Part shown: piece by piece, positions 1 through 5,861 of the stretch
Position numbering within the stretch: the first letter of the stretch is position 1
Layout: each line of letters opens with the position of its first letter
Assembly: GCA_035716135.1 (NCBI GenBank)
Contig: DASTKD010000061.1
Span: forward strand, 1-9,061
DNA: 9,061 nucleotides
Source: CF-113 sp035716135
GTDB lineage: Bacteria; Chloroflexota; Ktedonobacteria; Ktedonobacterales; Ktedonobacteraceae
Direction of reading: 5' to 3'
Notes under the pieces: model-generated
What the model was told of the DNA's origin: nothing
The model's input: the letters and a program-made list of their open reading frames with translations, nothing else
The model's database searches: none
Translations under genes and position numbers: made by a program

Positions 1-120
1 TTGCCCAGACGAACCGCCCGACTTCGACCAGCAAATGGATGGTACAATGACTCACAGATACCTTTTTACTACATCGCTCAAAGAGGATATGCAGTGCTTC
101 AATACCGGGGTCTTGCCTGG
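1..120 (+). pseudogene. possible remnant of an S9 (prolyl oligopeptidase-like) peptidase
   Basis: Frame 1, open from the window edge to a stop at 181-183, encodes WYNDSQIPFYYIAQRGYAVL followed by QYRG. This resembles the conserved block after the HGGP motif of S9 peptidases (W-x-R-D ... LANRGYAVLQxNxRGS). The spacing between Asp and RGYAVLQ is several residues too short, the N-F before RG is missing, and no catalytic GxSxGG block follows. What remains looks like a decayed fragment. Frame 2 of the same bases is also open (2-127) with a coding-like acidic stretch, so the alternative is the 3' end of an unrelated gene starting outside the window. The resemblance is by eye only and confidence is low. 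Confidence 0.25.
40..48 (+). promoter_or_regulatory. candidate extended -10 promoter element
   Basis: TGGTACAAT matches the extended -10 consensus TG-N-TATAAT with one mismatch in the hexamer. It would start a transcript near position 55 and give a leader of about 145 nt to the membrane-protein start at 201. No good -35 hexamer is visible at 17 bp. It lies inside the putative peptidase remnant, which fits reuse of decayed DNA, but a chance match is quite possible. Confidence 0.25.
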
Positions 121-200
121 GAGATAACGAGCAGATCATGGTGTCTGGGCCAGCTCCCGTCTCCACCACGTGCGACCCGGTAAGCGAAAAGAGAACCAGC

Positions 201-581
201 ATGAAAACACCCCACCGTCAACGTCCCTCCGGTATCACCACCCTGGCATGCTTCGAATTTTTGGGAACAATCAGTTGTATTGGCTTGCTCTTCTTTACTC
301 ATCCCGGCTCGCGTGACTTTATCGCCTTGAGTATTGCGGCTGCTCTCGGTTTTGTGGTTGTCTACGGTCTGTGGACGCTCCAATTCTGGGCGTTCTGGTT
401 CACAGCAGGGTATGAGTCTATGGAGATCGTATACGAACTCTTCGTGCTGACGCAACCTGAATATAGAAACGTTCACCTGCTTGGTCCCATCTTCGGCATC
501 CTCTTGAGCGCTATTACACTCGGCTATATCTTCCTTGACCGCTCCGTCAAACCAGTGTTCCGTAGAGTTGTTGCATCGTAG
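201..581 (+). CDS. small three-TM membrane protein of unknown function
   Basis: A 126-residue hydrophobic protein. The architecture is an N-terminal RPSGITTLA motif, TM1 at about residues 12-32, a hydrophobic stretch at about 40-70 containing GLWTLQFWAFWF, TM3 at about 93-112, then a basic tail FLDRSVKPVFRR. The pattern (RP-x-G-[IV]-T at the start, G-L-W-x-L-x-x-W-A-x-W in the middle, Y-x-F-x-x-x-V-[KR]-x-x-F at the end) is that of a widespread family of uncharacterised small membrane proteins. No catalytic residues are evident and no function can be assigned. I chose the ATG at 201 over an in-frame ATG at 138 because the family motif begins right after it, the upstream 21 codons are not membrane-like, and a weak purine-rich site (AAAAGAGAA) lies 5-12 nt upstream. 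It converges on the TPR-CHAT gene with 42 bp between them. Confidence 0.75.
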   Translation: MKTPHRQRPSGITTLACFEFLGTISCIGLLFFTHPGSRDFIALSIAAALGFVVVYGLWTLQFWAFWFTAGYESMEIVYELFVLTQPEYRNVHLLGPIFGILLSAITLGYIFLDRSVKPVFRRVVAS

Positions 582-615
582 GTCTACCGGGACTGTTCGC
601 GGTCAATCCCTACGA
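576..615. terminator. possible bidirectional terminator hairpin between convergent genes
   Basis: TCGTAGG (576-582) pairs with CCTACGA (609-615). A smaller ACCG/CGGT pairing (586-589 with 600-603) sits inside the loop. The position between two convergent stop codons suits a shared terminator. There is no T-tract on either side and the stems are short, so this is only a candidate. Confidence 0.25.
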
Positions 616-623
616 CATAGACA

Positions 624-3600
624 TCACCAGCCAGTAATTTGAAACCCCGCCCAGTAGTAGGGATCGGCGTAGGGACAGGCATCAGGGATCAGTTCCTCAG
701 CATCGGCCTGGACGAGGTCCTGCGCTTGAGAGGCGTCAAAGCGGTTGGCGCGTCCGCGCACCGCGACAAGTTGTGCTGTATTCACTGGCACGTACTTGCC
801 TTCGGGTATTTCAGGTTCTGCCACGGGCTGATGCGCTGCCGTTGGCACCGGCACTATCAGCGATTGCCAGTCCTGCAATTCGCGGTTCGTGACGGTTCGT
901 AACCAGTGTTGAGCGTGCGCCAACGCTCTGGCGGGAGGCTCATCATTCATCTGGGGGAACCACTCTAAAGCGAAGCGCACCATCAGGAGGTAGGTCGCTC
1001 TATCGTCCACCGCCCATAGCGACGCCAGAATAGCCGCCGCTCCCGCTTGCAGCATCCCTGCCGCCAGACTACGCACCTCGTCACGCGCCCCCTGCAGATC
1101 AAGCATGGCCGTTTGACAGGCCGAGAGGATGAGCAAGCGCAGCCCTCGCAAGTCAGCTTGACCACTCAACATATCGGCCAGTGTTAAATCCTCTTCGTGA
1201 GCGAGCATGAGCCGCGAGCGCATAAAATTCTGGCTATCAAATATGCCATGACAGGACGCATTCACGACCAGGCCCGTTTGTAGCGCCTCGACAAGCCAGT
1301 CGCGCGTGGCCTGCCATTGCACTTTGACGCTCGCAGATCGTTGCAATCCCTTGCCCAGTTCGGCCAGGGTGAAGGCTTCGGCCTCGCCCCAGCGCAGATT
1401 CTGCTGTGTTGGATAGGGATTGCCCAGCGCATAGATGCCGGTGCGCGACGAAATGGTGCGCTTTTCGTGGAACAATGCTCGCGCGCTCGGCGCGATGCTG
1501 GTCGGAAGCGTTTCACCCAGCGTTCGTCCATCACCCAGCAAGGCTCCCTCGAGCGGGAAGGCGGCGAGTAAACCACATGGAATGAGCGTCAGACTGCGCA
1601 TACCCGCCCGGTTCAGCCACGCTACCAACGGCTCAAGCGCCACCCCACGCAGCGCCGACTGGCAGCGTGGCAATTCGCGTTGGAGGACGGTGTGGTTCAG
1701 GGTACTCGCCAGCAGTGATTGGCTCACCTGGCTCAATAGAGTGAAAGGATGATCGATGAGCAGTGCCAGTTCCGGTACCGCAAGCATGTATTGTGCCGCC
1801 ATATCAAGCGTGCTGGTATGCTCTTGCGCCAGGCACATGGCATGAAGGGCCGCGGCCTGCTCACGAAACGTCGCGCCCGGCCAGCTCTGGAGCAATGTGT
1901 GGCAATTACCCCGTTGAGCACAATCGAAGCCGCCGGTGGCGTACTCCGCATTGTCCACATGCGTTTCGATCAAGGTGCCAACAAACGCTTCTGTCAGATC
2001 AGGCAACGCGAGCGCTGCAAAACTGGATGCGCTCTGCCTGTCTGGATGCGCAGCAAAAGCCGCCACCGCCATACCGCCCTCTGGCGTCGCCGCGAGATAC
2101 ACCAGAGCATGTCCGGCTCCGCAGCGTTCCGCCGCCTTCACAATCGTGGCCGCGTCAAGCCTGTCGTGGAGGAAGTCAGCAGGGTCTTGCGCCTCATGTA
2201 TCTCTTCAATCACGTCATCAAAAGCCGCTCGCGCTTCTCGATAGCTGGCAGTATGTGCCAGCAGAATGTGTCGCTGCCCGGCTTCACTCGAACCACCGGG
2301 GAGCGTGGACTGCAACGTTGCCTGAGCCGCGACGAAGGCGCGTCGCACAGCGGTATAGCGTGCGCGGCGTCCGGCGTTGCTGATTCGCTCAGGATTGGCG
2401 GCGTTGAATTGCATGGCCTCTGCCAGTCCGCTTGCTCGTCCGCGCTCGAGGGTAACAGCCGCCTCTGTTACCCTCCCCAGGCGCGTCAGTGCAAAACCAT
2501 CGCGGATCGCGGCATCGCGCCCTTCTTTCAAGACGGCATCGCGCCCAACGGCTCCCGCGCCCAGAGCCACCAGCAGATCTTCGGCCCTGCGCGCGGCCAC
2601 ATAGGCGTGATGGGCGGCTTCCCACTCTTCGCGTAAGGTCTGTGTCTCCGCACAATCAAGCTGTAACTGGCGATGTTCGATGGGAAAGGCATCCAGCGTG
2701 TAGATGCGCAGCGCCTCGTGATGTGATGATAGCGCAAGATTGAGGTTCTGCTGGCGTTCGCCCTCGATGCGTTGTTGGTATGTCGCGCCGAGGTTGCGCT
2801 GAGCCATTGCGTAATCCTGGGGGAGAGCGTCAAACGTCCAGATACGCAGAGCCTCGCGGTAGCAGGCAATGGCCTGTTCCAGGTTAGCGCTTCGTTCCCC
2901 TGCCACGCGATGTTGATAGGCTTCCCCCAGATTATTTCGCGCTTTGGCGTACTGGTAGGGGTGGGCCTCAAGCGTCCAGACCTGCAATGCCTCCAGGTAA
3001 CAGGCGATGGCCTGTTCCAGGTTATCGCGCCGATCTCCCGCCACCCGCACCAGGTAAACGGCTCCCAGATTGTTCTGAAGCGTCGCATACTGAAACGGGA
3101 GGGCCTCGCGTGTCCAGACTCGCAGCCCGGCGCGACAGCAGGCGATGGCCTGCTCCAGGTTGGCGCGCCGCTCGCCAGCAATGCGTTGCCAGTAGGCAAG
3201 ACACAAATTATTCTGCACCCTGGCAAATTCTGCCGGTAGGATGTCCAATGTATAGACCTGGAGAGCCTCGTGATAGTAGGCGATGGCTCGTTCCAGATTG
3301 TCGCGCTGCTCTCCACTTATGCGCTGCGAGTAGGCCGTGGCTAGATTATGCTGTCCCCGGGCAAACTCTACAGGAAATGCTTCCTGGGTGAAAACAGCCG
3401 CAGCCCGGCGAAAATACTCGATGGCCTGTTCCAGGTTGGCGCGCCGTTCTCCCGCCACACGTCGCACATAGGCCGACCCCAGGACGTGCAGCGTCTGAGC
3501 GTGTTCAAAGGGAAAAGCCTCGAATGTGTATATACCCAGCGCTGCGTGACAACAGAGCATGGCCTGTTCCAGGTTGCCCTGCCGCTCCCCCTCAATACGT

Positions 3601-4139
3601 AGTTGGTATGTTTGCCCTAACCCATGTTGAGCCAGGGCATACTCGTAAGGGAAATCTGCCAGGGTGAAGATAGACAAAGCAGCGCGAAAACAGGTAATGG
3701 ATCGTTCAAGATTGTCGCGCTGCACTCCCAGGACACGCTCTCGATAGACATTGCCCAGCGTAACCTGTACACTCGCATATTGGTAGGGAAATTGTGCCAG
3801 CGTATAGACCTGCAAGACTTCTTCGCAGGCAAGAAGAGCTGCTTCCATCTGCTGAGCGCGATCACCATCTAGACGCTGCTGGTATGCGACGGCCAATGCG
3901 CCTTGCAGGGCCGCGCGCATCTCTAGAGTAATTTCCGGCTCCGCCATTTCCTGCGTCTGAGCAAGGGCCTTCCACAACAATTCGATACGGGCTGGTGCTG
4001 ATTGATGGGGGGAACCCTTGCGCTGCAACTCGCTCAGGTGTTGCCACAGTGACTCCCGTCCAGGCGGCGAATCAGGCATGAAGCCACCGTACAACCTCTC
4101 GTCGGGTTGTAAAGAGCGGGGATAGTTGGGATGATCCAT
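624..4139 (-). CDS. TPR-CHAT protein, caspase-like protease
   Basis: This 1171-residue cytoplasmic protein has no signal peptide or TM segment. Residues 1-95 are a helical N-terminus. Residues 97-510 are nine TPR-like helical repeats in exact 46-residue register with core motif [DN]NLEQAIACYREAL ... NNLG.AY. A helical linker containing ERGRASGLAEAM (about 565-576) follows, typical of CHAT proteins. The CHAT (caspase HetF-associated with TPRs) domain runs from about residue 670 to the end. The dyad is present: His964 in NASCHGIF and Cys1008 in ILSACQTA, 44 residues apart. The C-terminus PYADPYYWAGFQITGW matches the canonical end of the domain (P-Y-Y-W-A-x-F). CHAT domains are clan CD cysteine peptidases, known as Csx29 in type III-E CRISPR and as proteases that activate bacterial gasdermins. 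Here the TPR array would sense or bind the trigger or substrate; this is inference, and the substrate is unknown. The ATG at 4139 is preceded by AGGGA 10 nt upstream, a modest site. ATG at residue 21 is an alternative. Confidence 0.93.
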   Translation of the reverse strand: MDHPNYPRSLQPDERLYGGFMPDSPPGRESLWQHLSELQRKGSPHQSAPARIELLWKALAQTQEMAEPEITLEMRAALQGALAVAYQQRLDGDRAQQMEAALLACEEVLQVYTLAQFPYQYASVQVTLGNVYRERVLGVQRDNLERSITCFRAALSIFTLADFPYEYALAQHGLGQTYQLRIEGERQGNLEQAMLCCHAALGIYTFEAFPFEHAQTLHVLGSAYVRRVAGERRANLEQAIEYFRRAAAVFTQEAFPVEFARGQHNLATAYSQRISGEQRDNLERAIAYYHEALQVYTLDILPAEFARVQNNLCLAYWQRIAGERRANLEQAIACCRAGLRVWTREALPFQYATLQNNLGAVYLVRVAGDRRDNLEQAIACYLEALQVWTLEAHPYQYAKARNNLGEAYQHRVAGERSANLEQAIACYREALRIWTFDALPQDYAMAQRNLGATYQQRIEGERQQNLNLALSSHHEALRIYTLDAFPIEHRQLQLDCAETQTLREEWEAAHHAYVAARRAEDLLVALGAGAVGRDAVLKEGRDAAIRDGFALTRLGRVTEAAVTLERGRASGLAEAMQFNAANPERISNAGRRARYTAVRRAFVAAQATLQSTLPGGSSEAGQRHILLAHTASYREARAAFDDVIEEIHEAQDPADFLHDRLDAATIVKAAERCGAGHALVYLAATPEGGMAVAAFAAHPDRQSASSFAALALPDLTEAFVGTLIETHVDNAEYATGGFDCAQRGNCHTLLQSWPGATFREQAAALHAMCLAQEHTSTLDMAAQYMLAVPELALLIDHPFTLLSQVSQSLLASTLNHTVLQRELPRCQSALRGVALEPLVAWLNRAGMRSLTLIPCGLLAAFPLEGALLGDGRTLGETLPTSIAPSARALFHEKRTISSRTGIYALGNPYPTQQNLRWGEAEAFTLAELGKGLQRSASVKVQWQATRDWLVEALQTGLVVNASCHGIFDSQNFMRSRLMLAHEEDLTLADMLSGQADLRGLRLLILSACQTAMLDLQGARDEVRSLAAGMLQAGAAAILASLWAVDDRATYLLMVRFALEWFPQMNDEPPARALAHAQHWLRTVTNRELQDWQSLIVPVPTAAHQPVAEPEIPEGKYVPVNTAQLVAVRGRANRFDASQAQDLVQADAEELIPDACPYADPYYWAGFQITGW
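2610..3851 (-). repeat. nine-unit 138-bp tandem repeat encoding TPR-like helices
   Basis: Within the TPR-CHAT gene the conserved Asn of the NLEQA motif falls at residues 143, 189, 235, 281, 327, 373, 419 and 465, exactly 46 apart. A diverged unit precedes at 97. At DNA level the GGCCTGTTCCAGGTT-like block recurs every 138 bp (for example at 2871, 3009, 3147, 3285, 3423, 3561 and 3699) with no indels. The first and last units are the most diverged, as in an array that expanded from its middle. It is coding sequence, not CRISPR. Confidence 0.9.
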
Positions 4140-4222
4140 ACTTATTTGTCCCTATCACCTGAAGAAAGGATATCCACAACAATCAGGACTTCTGCCTGTT
4201 GGATGCTCCTTCCGTTCCTAAC

Positions 4223-4231
4223 AGTATACCA
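4223..4231 (-). promoter_or_regulatory. extended -10 promoter for the TPR-CHAT gene
   Basis: On the minus strand the bases read TGGTATACT, an extended -10 (TG-N-TATACT, five of six matches to TATAAT). No convincing -35 sits 17 bp upstream, which extended -10 promoters tolerate. Transcription would begin near 4216 and leave an untranslated leader of about 77 nt before the ATG at 4139. Confidence 0.45.
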
Positions 4232-4256
4232 GATTACGCACCCACATGGTTGTGAC

Positions 4257-4291
4257 TTTCAGAAATGCTGAAATGAGGGTATGCTTGCATA
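4257..4291. promoter_or_regulatory. candidate operator: two inverted repeats upstream of the HTH gene
   Basis: TTTCAG-N5-CTGAAA (4257-4273) is a perfect 6-bp dyad. TATGC-TT-GCATA (4280-4291) is a perfect 5-bp dyad that ends just before the Shine-Dalgarno of the HTH gene. Both lie between the divergent TPR-CHAT and HTH genes, where an autoregulating XRE-like protein would be expected to bind. The first dyad overlaps a weak -10-like TGAAAT (4269-4274). Binding is inferred; only the symmetry is seen. Confidence 0.35.
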
Positions 4292-4310
4292 TGAAAGGAG
4301 GAGCGTATCT

Positions 4311-4997
4311 ATGGAGGCACACGAGACGCCATCAGGAGGCTGGAATCTGTTTGCCAGCGTCCTCCAGGAGATCCTCGCGGCGCACGGGCTAGGGCTGGGC
4401 CATCTGGATGATCGCGCCACTATTCACCGCGAAAAGGTACGCCGCCTACAGCTCTCCCTCAAGATCCCTAAGAGCTTTCCTGTGCTGAATATCGATGAGA
4501 TGGAGCGGGTCATCACGGCCTTTCGACTGAATCGCAAAGAGCAGACACGCTTGCGGGCCGCTATCCTCGCTACCTCGATTGAAGAGACCTTGATGGATCG
4601 CATTCACCCGGATGATGCGCTGAAAGCAGCGGAACAAATACTGGGCATTATCGAGCAAGCTCTCCAGGAACACGCGCATGACCTGGCCGGCATTGGCGCT
4701 GTGAAAGGAGGAAGTATCATGATGTCCGAAGAGAGCGAAATGGATCGCAAGCTGGGAGACGCCCTTAGCGCCATCGATCATGCCACAATTGCGCTCCACC
4801 TGAGCCGCAACGCCGATTCCCAGGTGGAACGAGTCGAGTGCGCCCAGCAAGCGCGCGCGAGCTTCATGGCAGCGCTCGCTGAACTCGACAAGGCCGCCCC
4901 CCAACTCAAGGGCAGTGATGCCTGGCTTGTCTGGCACACTGAAGCGCAAAACGGGCTGGCCGCGGCACAGAGCCGCCTGACTTCACTCGGCGTATAA
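4311..4997 (+). CDS. XRE-like helix-turn-helix protein with C-terminal helical domain
   Basis: A 228-residue soluble protein. Residues 12-90 (FASVLQEILAAHGLGLGHLD ... IHREKVRRLQ ... FPVLNIDEMERVITAFRL) have the helix pattern of an XRE/lambda-repressor-type HTH, with IHREKVRRLQ as likely recognition helix and LNIDEMERVITAFRL as the following helix. Residues 100-125 are another amphipathic helix. Residues 137-228 are helical, Ala/Glu-rich and not recognised. The ATG at 4311 is chosen because AAAGGAGG (4294-4301) lies 9 nt upstream; the more upstream ATG at 4281 would place this site inside the gene. An equally strong site, AAAGGAGG at 4704-4711, precedes the in-frame ATG-ATG at 4719-4724, so a second product is likely. 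It is divergent from the TPR-CHAT gene, which makes it a candidate regulator of that gene. Family assignment is by pattern only. Confidence 0.8.
   Translation: MEAHETPSGGWNLFASVLQEILAAHGLGLGHLDDRATIHREKVRRLQLSLKIPKSFPVLNIDEMERVITAFRLNRKEQTRLRAAILATSIEETLMDRIHPDDALKAAEQILGIIEQALQEHAHDLAGIGAVKGGSIMMSEESEMDRKLGDALSAIDHATIALHLSRNADSQVERVECAQQARASFMAALAELDKAAPQLKGSDAWLVWHTEAQNGLAAAQSRLTSLGV
4704..4721 (+). promoter_or_regulatory. internal Shine-Dalgarno and in-frame start inside the HTH gene
   Basis: AAAGGAGG (4704-4711) is followed after 7 nt by ATG (4719-4721) and a second ATG. Both are in the frame of the HTH gene at residues 137 and 138. The 11-nt string TGAAAGGAGGA is identical to the one at the main start, 4292-4302. 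When translated as part of the long protein the site reads VKGGSI, an odd low-complexity junction between the two helical halves. A TGA in the +1 frame (4702-4704) abuts it, as would be expected if two adjacent genes had fused. Initiation here would give a 91-92 residue C-terminal protein. Confidence 0.6.
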
Positions 4998-5027
4998 ACT
5001 CACCTATCGAAGCGCATCCTTGACGAA

Positions 5028-5051
5028 CCCGCCATCTCATAAGATGGCAGG
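5028..5051 (+). terminator. hairpin downstream of the HTH gene
   Basis: GCCATCT (5031-5037) pairs perfectly with AGATGGC (5042-5048) around a 4-nt loop CATA. Two further C-G pairs follow beyond one mismatch. It sits 30 nt after the HTH stop codon and upstream of the lipoprotein promoter region. There is no clear T-run downstream, so it could be a weak or factor-assisted terminator. Confidence 0.4.
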
Positions 5052-5063
5052 CTTATACCCTCA

Positions 5064-5104
5064 TTGACTGTACAAGTATCGCCGTTCACGTAAACATGTT
5101 GTAC
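5064..5104 (+). promoter_or_regulatory. possible promoter/operator region of the lipoprotein gene
   Basis: TTGACT (5064-5069) is a good -35 hexamer, but the bases 17-19 bp downstream (CACGTA to CGTAAA) are a poor -10. Overlapping it is an inverted repeat, GTACAA (5070-5075) and TTGTAC (5099-5104), separated by 23 bp. The half-sites flank the would-be promoter core, as for a dimeric regulator. This is a low-confidence reading. Confidence 0.3.
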
Positions 5105-5139
5105 CCACGTCTTTCGCTTCCTACAATCATGGAGGATTC

Positions 5140-5751
5140 ATGAACTACCATACATCTAACCATCACTTACCATCTCATTTTTCACGTTCCAGGCTCGTAT
5201 TAGGCGTTTGCAGCCTCTTCCTGGTATGTTTGCTGGCCGCTTGCGGTTCTGGAGGCAGTAGCACAGGAGCGACTTCGGTCTCGCCGAGCGCGAGTACACC
5301 GACGCAACAAGGAAATCAGGGCGTTCCGACGAACGCTACACCAATCTCGTGTTCACTCGTTTCGGAGGCAACGGTCAGCCAGACAATCGGCATACAGCTA
5401 GCTCCATCGACGGTGGTAAGTCAGTTTAACACTCCTGCTGGCGATGGTATCACCTGCATCTATAAGGATGCGGCGACCTCTCAAATACAAGAGGTTGTCA
5501 TCAGCTATTACAGCGGCTCTTCCGCAAGCCAGTCTTTCGATAGCGCCATGAACAATACCGCGACGGCGGACCGACAACCCATCAGCGGCCTTGGTGATAA
5601 GGCCTTCTTCGACACTCAGAGATTCAGGTTACAAGTCTTGAAAGGGGATTTGTTCTTCATTGTTTCGCTGGTAAAGCTGAGTGAACAGGGAGCCTCCAGG
5701 TTGCTCCCCGAAGCGCGGCAGATTGCTACTGCGATCCTTGCCAACGCATAA
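5140..5751 (+). CDS. secreted lipoprotein, DUF3558-like
   Basis: A 203-residue protein with a lipoprotein signal peptide: basic N-region, hydrophobic core LVLGVCSLFLVC, then lipobox LLAAC with the lipidated Cys at residue 35. A Gly/Ser/Thr-rich linker (36-66) follows. The mature domain begins at PISCSLVSEATVSQTIG and contains two Cys (71 and 106) that could form a disulfide. It ends in GLGDKAFFDTQRFRLQVLKGDLFFIVSL. This order (C-S-L-[VL] start, second Cys in a C-x-Y strand, GLGD-x-AF, KGD strand) resembles the DUF3558-type lipoproteins of actinobacteria. Its role is unknown; it should be anchored on the outer face of the membrane. GGAGGA sits 3-4 nt before the ATG at 5140. The next gene, 110 nt downstream on the same strand, is also an exported protein. 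Confidence 0.85.
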   Translation: MNYHTSNHHLPSHFSRSRLVLGVCSLFLVCLLAACGSGGSSTGATSVSPSASTPTQQGNQGVPTNATPISCSLVSEATVSQTIGIQLAPSTVVSQFNTPAGDGITCIYKDAATSQIQEVVISYYSGSSASQSFDSAMNNTATADRQPISGLGDKAFFDTQRFRLQVLKGDLFFIVSLVKLSEQGASRLLPEARQIATAILANA

Positions 5752-5788
5752 GCTGAGAACAGGAGCTTCGATATGATCAGCTTATGCG
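5745..5788 (+). promoter_or_regulatory. 12-bp inverted repeat spanning the lipoprotein stop codon
   Basis: CGCATAAGCTGA (5745-5756) and TCAGCTTATGCG (5777-5788) are perfect reverse complements separated by 20 bp. The left arm contains the lipoprotein stop codon TAA (5749-5751). A shorter competing hairpin is possible, AAGCT (5750-5754) with AGCTT (5764-5768). It could be a terminator, a processing or mRNA-stability hairpin between the two genes, or an operator. No T-tract follows, so a simple terminator is not assured. Confidence 0.5.
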
Positions 5789-5861
5789 AACGTCCAATCA
5801 TTCAAGTTCGAGTAAGTCAGCTAGATCATTACCAATAGACCCGATCGAAAGGAAAAATACC

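Noticed and set aside
99..476. 125-residue minus-strand frame over the small membrane gene
   Set aside because: It is polar, low in family-like features and opposite a convincing three-TM protein.
1749..2636. Long plus-strand open frames (295 and 206 residues) opposite the TPR-CHAT gene
   Set aside because: They are antisense to a clearly coding CHAT/TPR region, have no family resemblance and no ribosome binding site, and reflect GC-biased codons on the opposite strand.
2528..3316. 262-residue minus-strand frame within the TPR array
   Set aside because: It is an out-of-frame shadow of the periodic 138-bp repeat; its Trp/Arg-rich repeats arise from the shifted reading.
2680..3860. CRISPR-like regular repetition
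   Set aside because: The 138-bp units are diverged, contiguous and in frame, with conserved protein motifs; there are no short identical repeats with unique spacers.
624..4139. Type III-E CRISPR Csx29 assignment for the TPR-CHAT protein
   Set aside because: There is no gRAMP/Cas7-11, Csx30, RpoE-like gene or CRISPR array in the window, and the 46-residue repeat style is that of general TPR-CHAT proteins.
4281..4310. ATG at 4281 as start of the HTH gene
   Set aside because: It would put the strong AAAGGAGG site inside the coding region; the ATG at 4311 has ideal spacing from that site.
4446..4949. 167-residue minus-strand frame opposite the HTH gene
   Set aside because: It has no ribosome binding site or recognisable domain, while the plus strand has strong initiation signals and a coherent HTH pattern.
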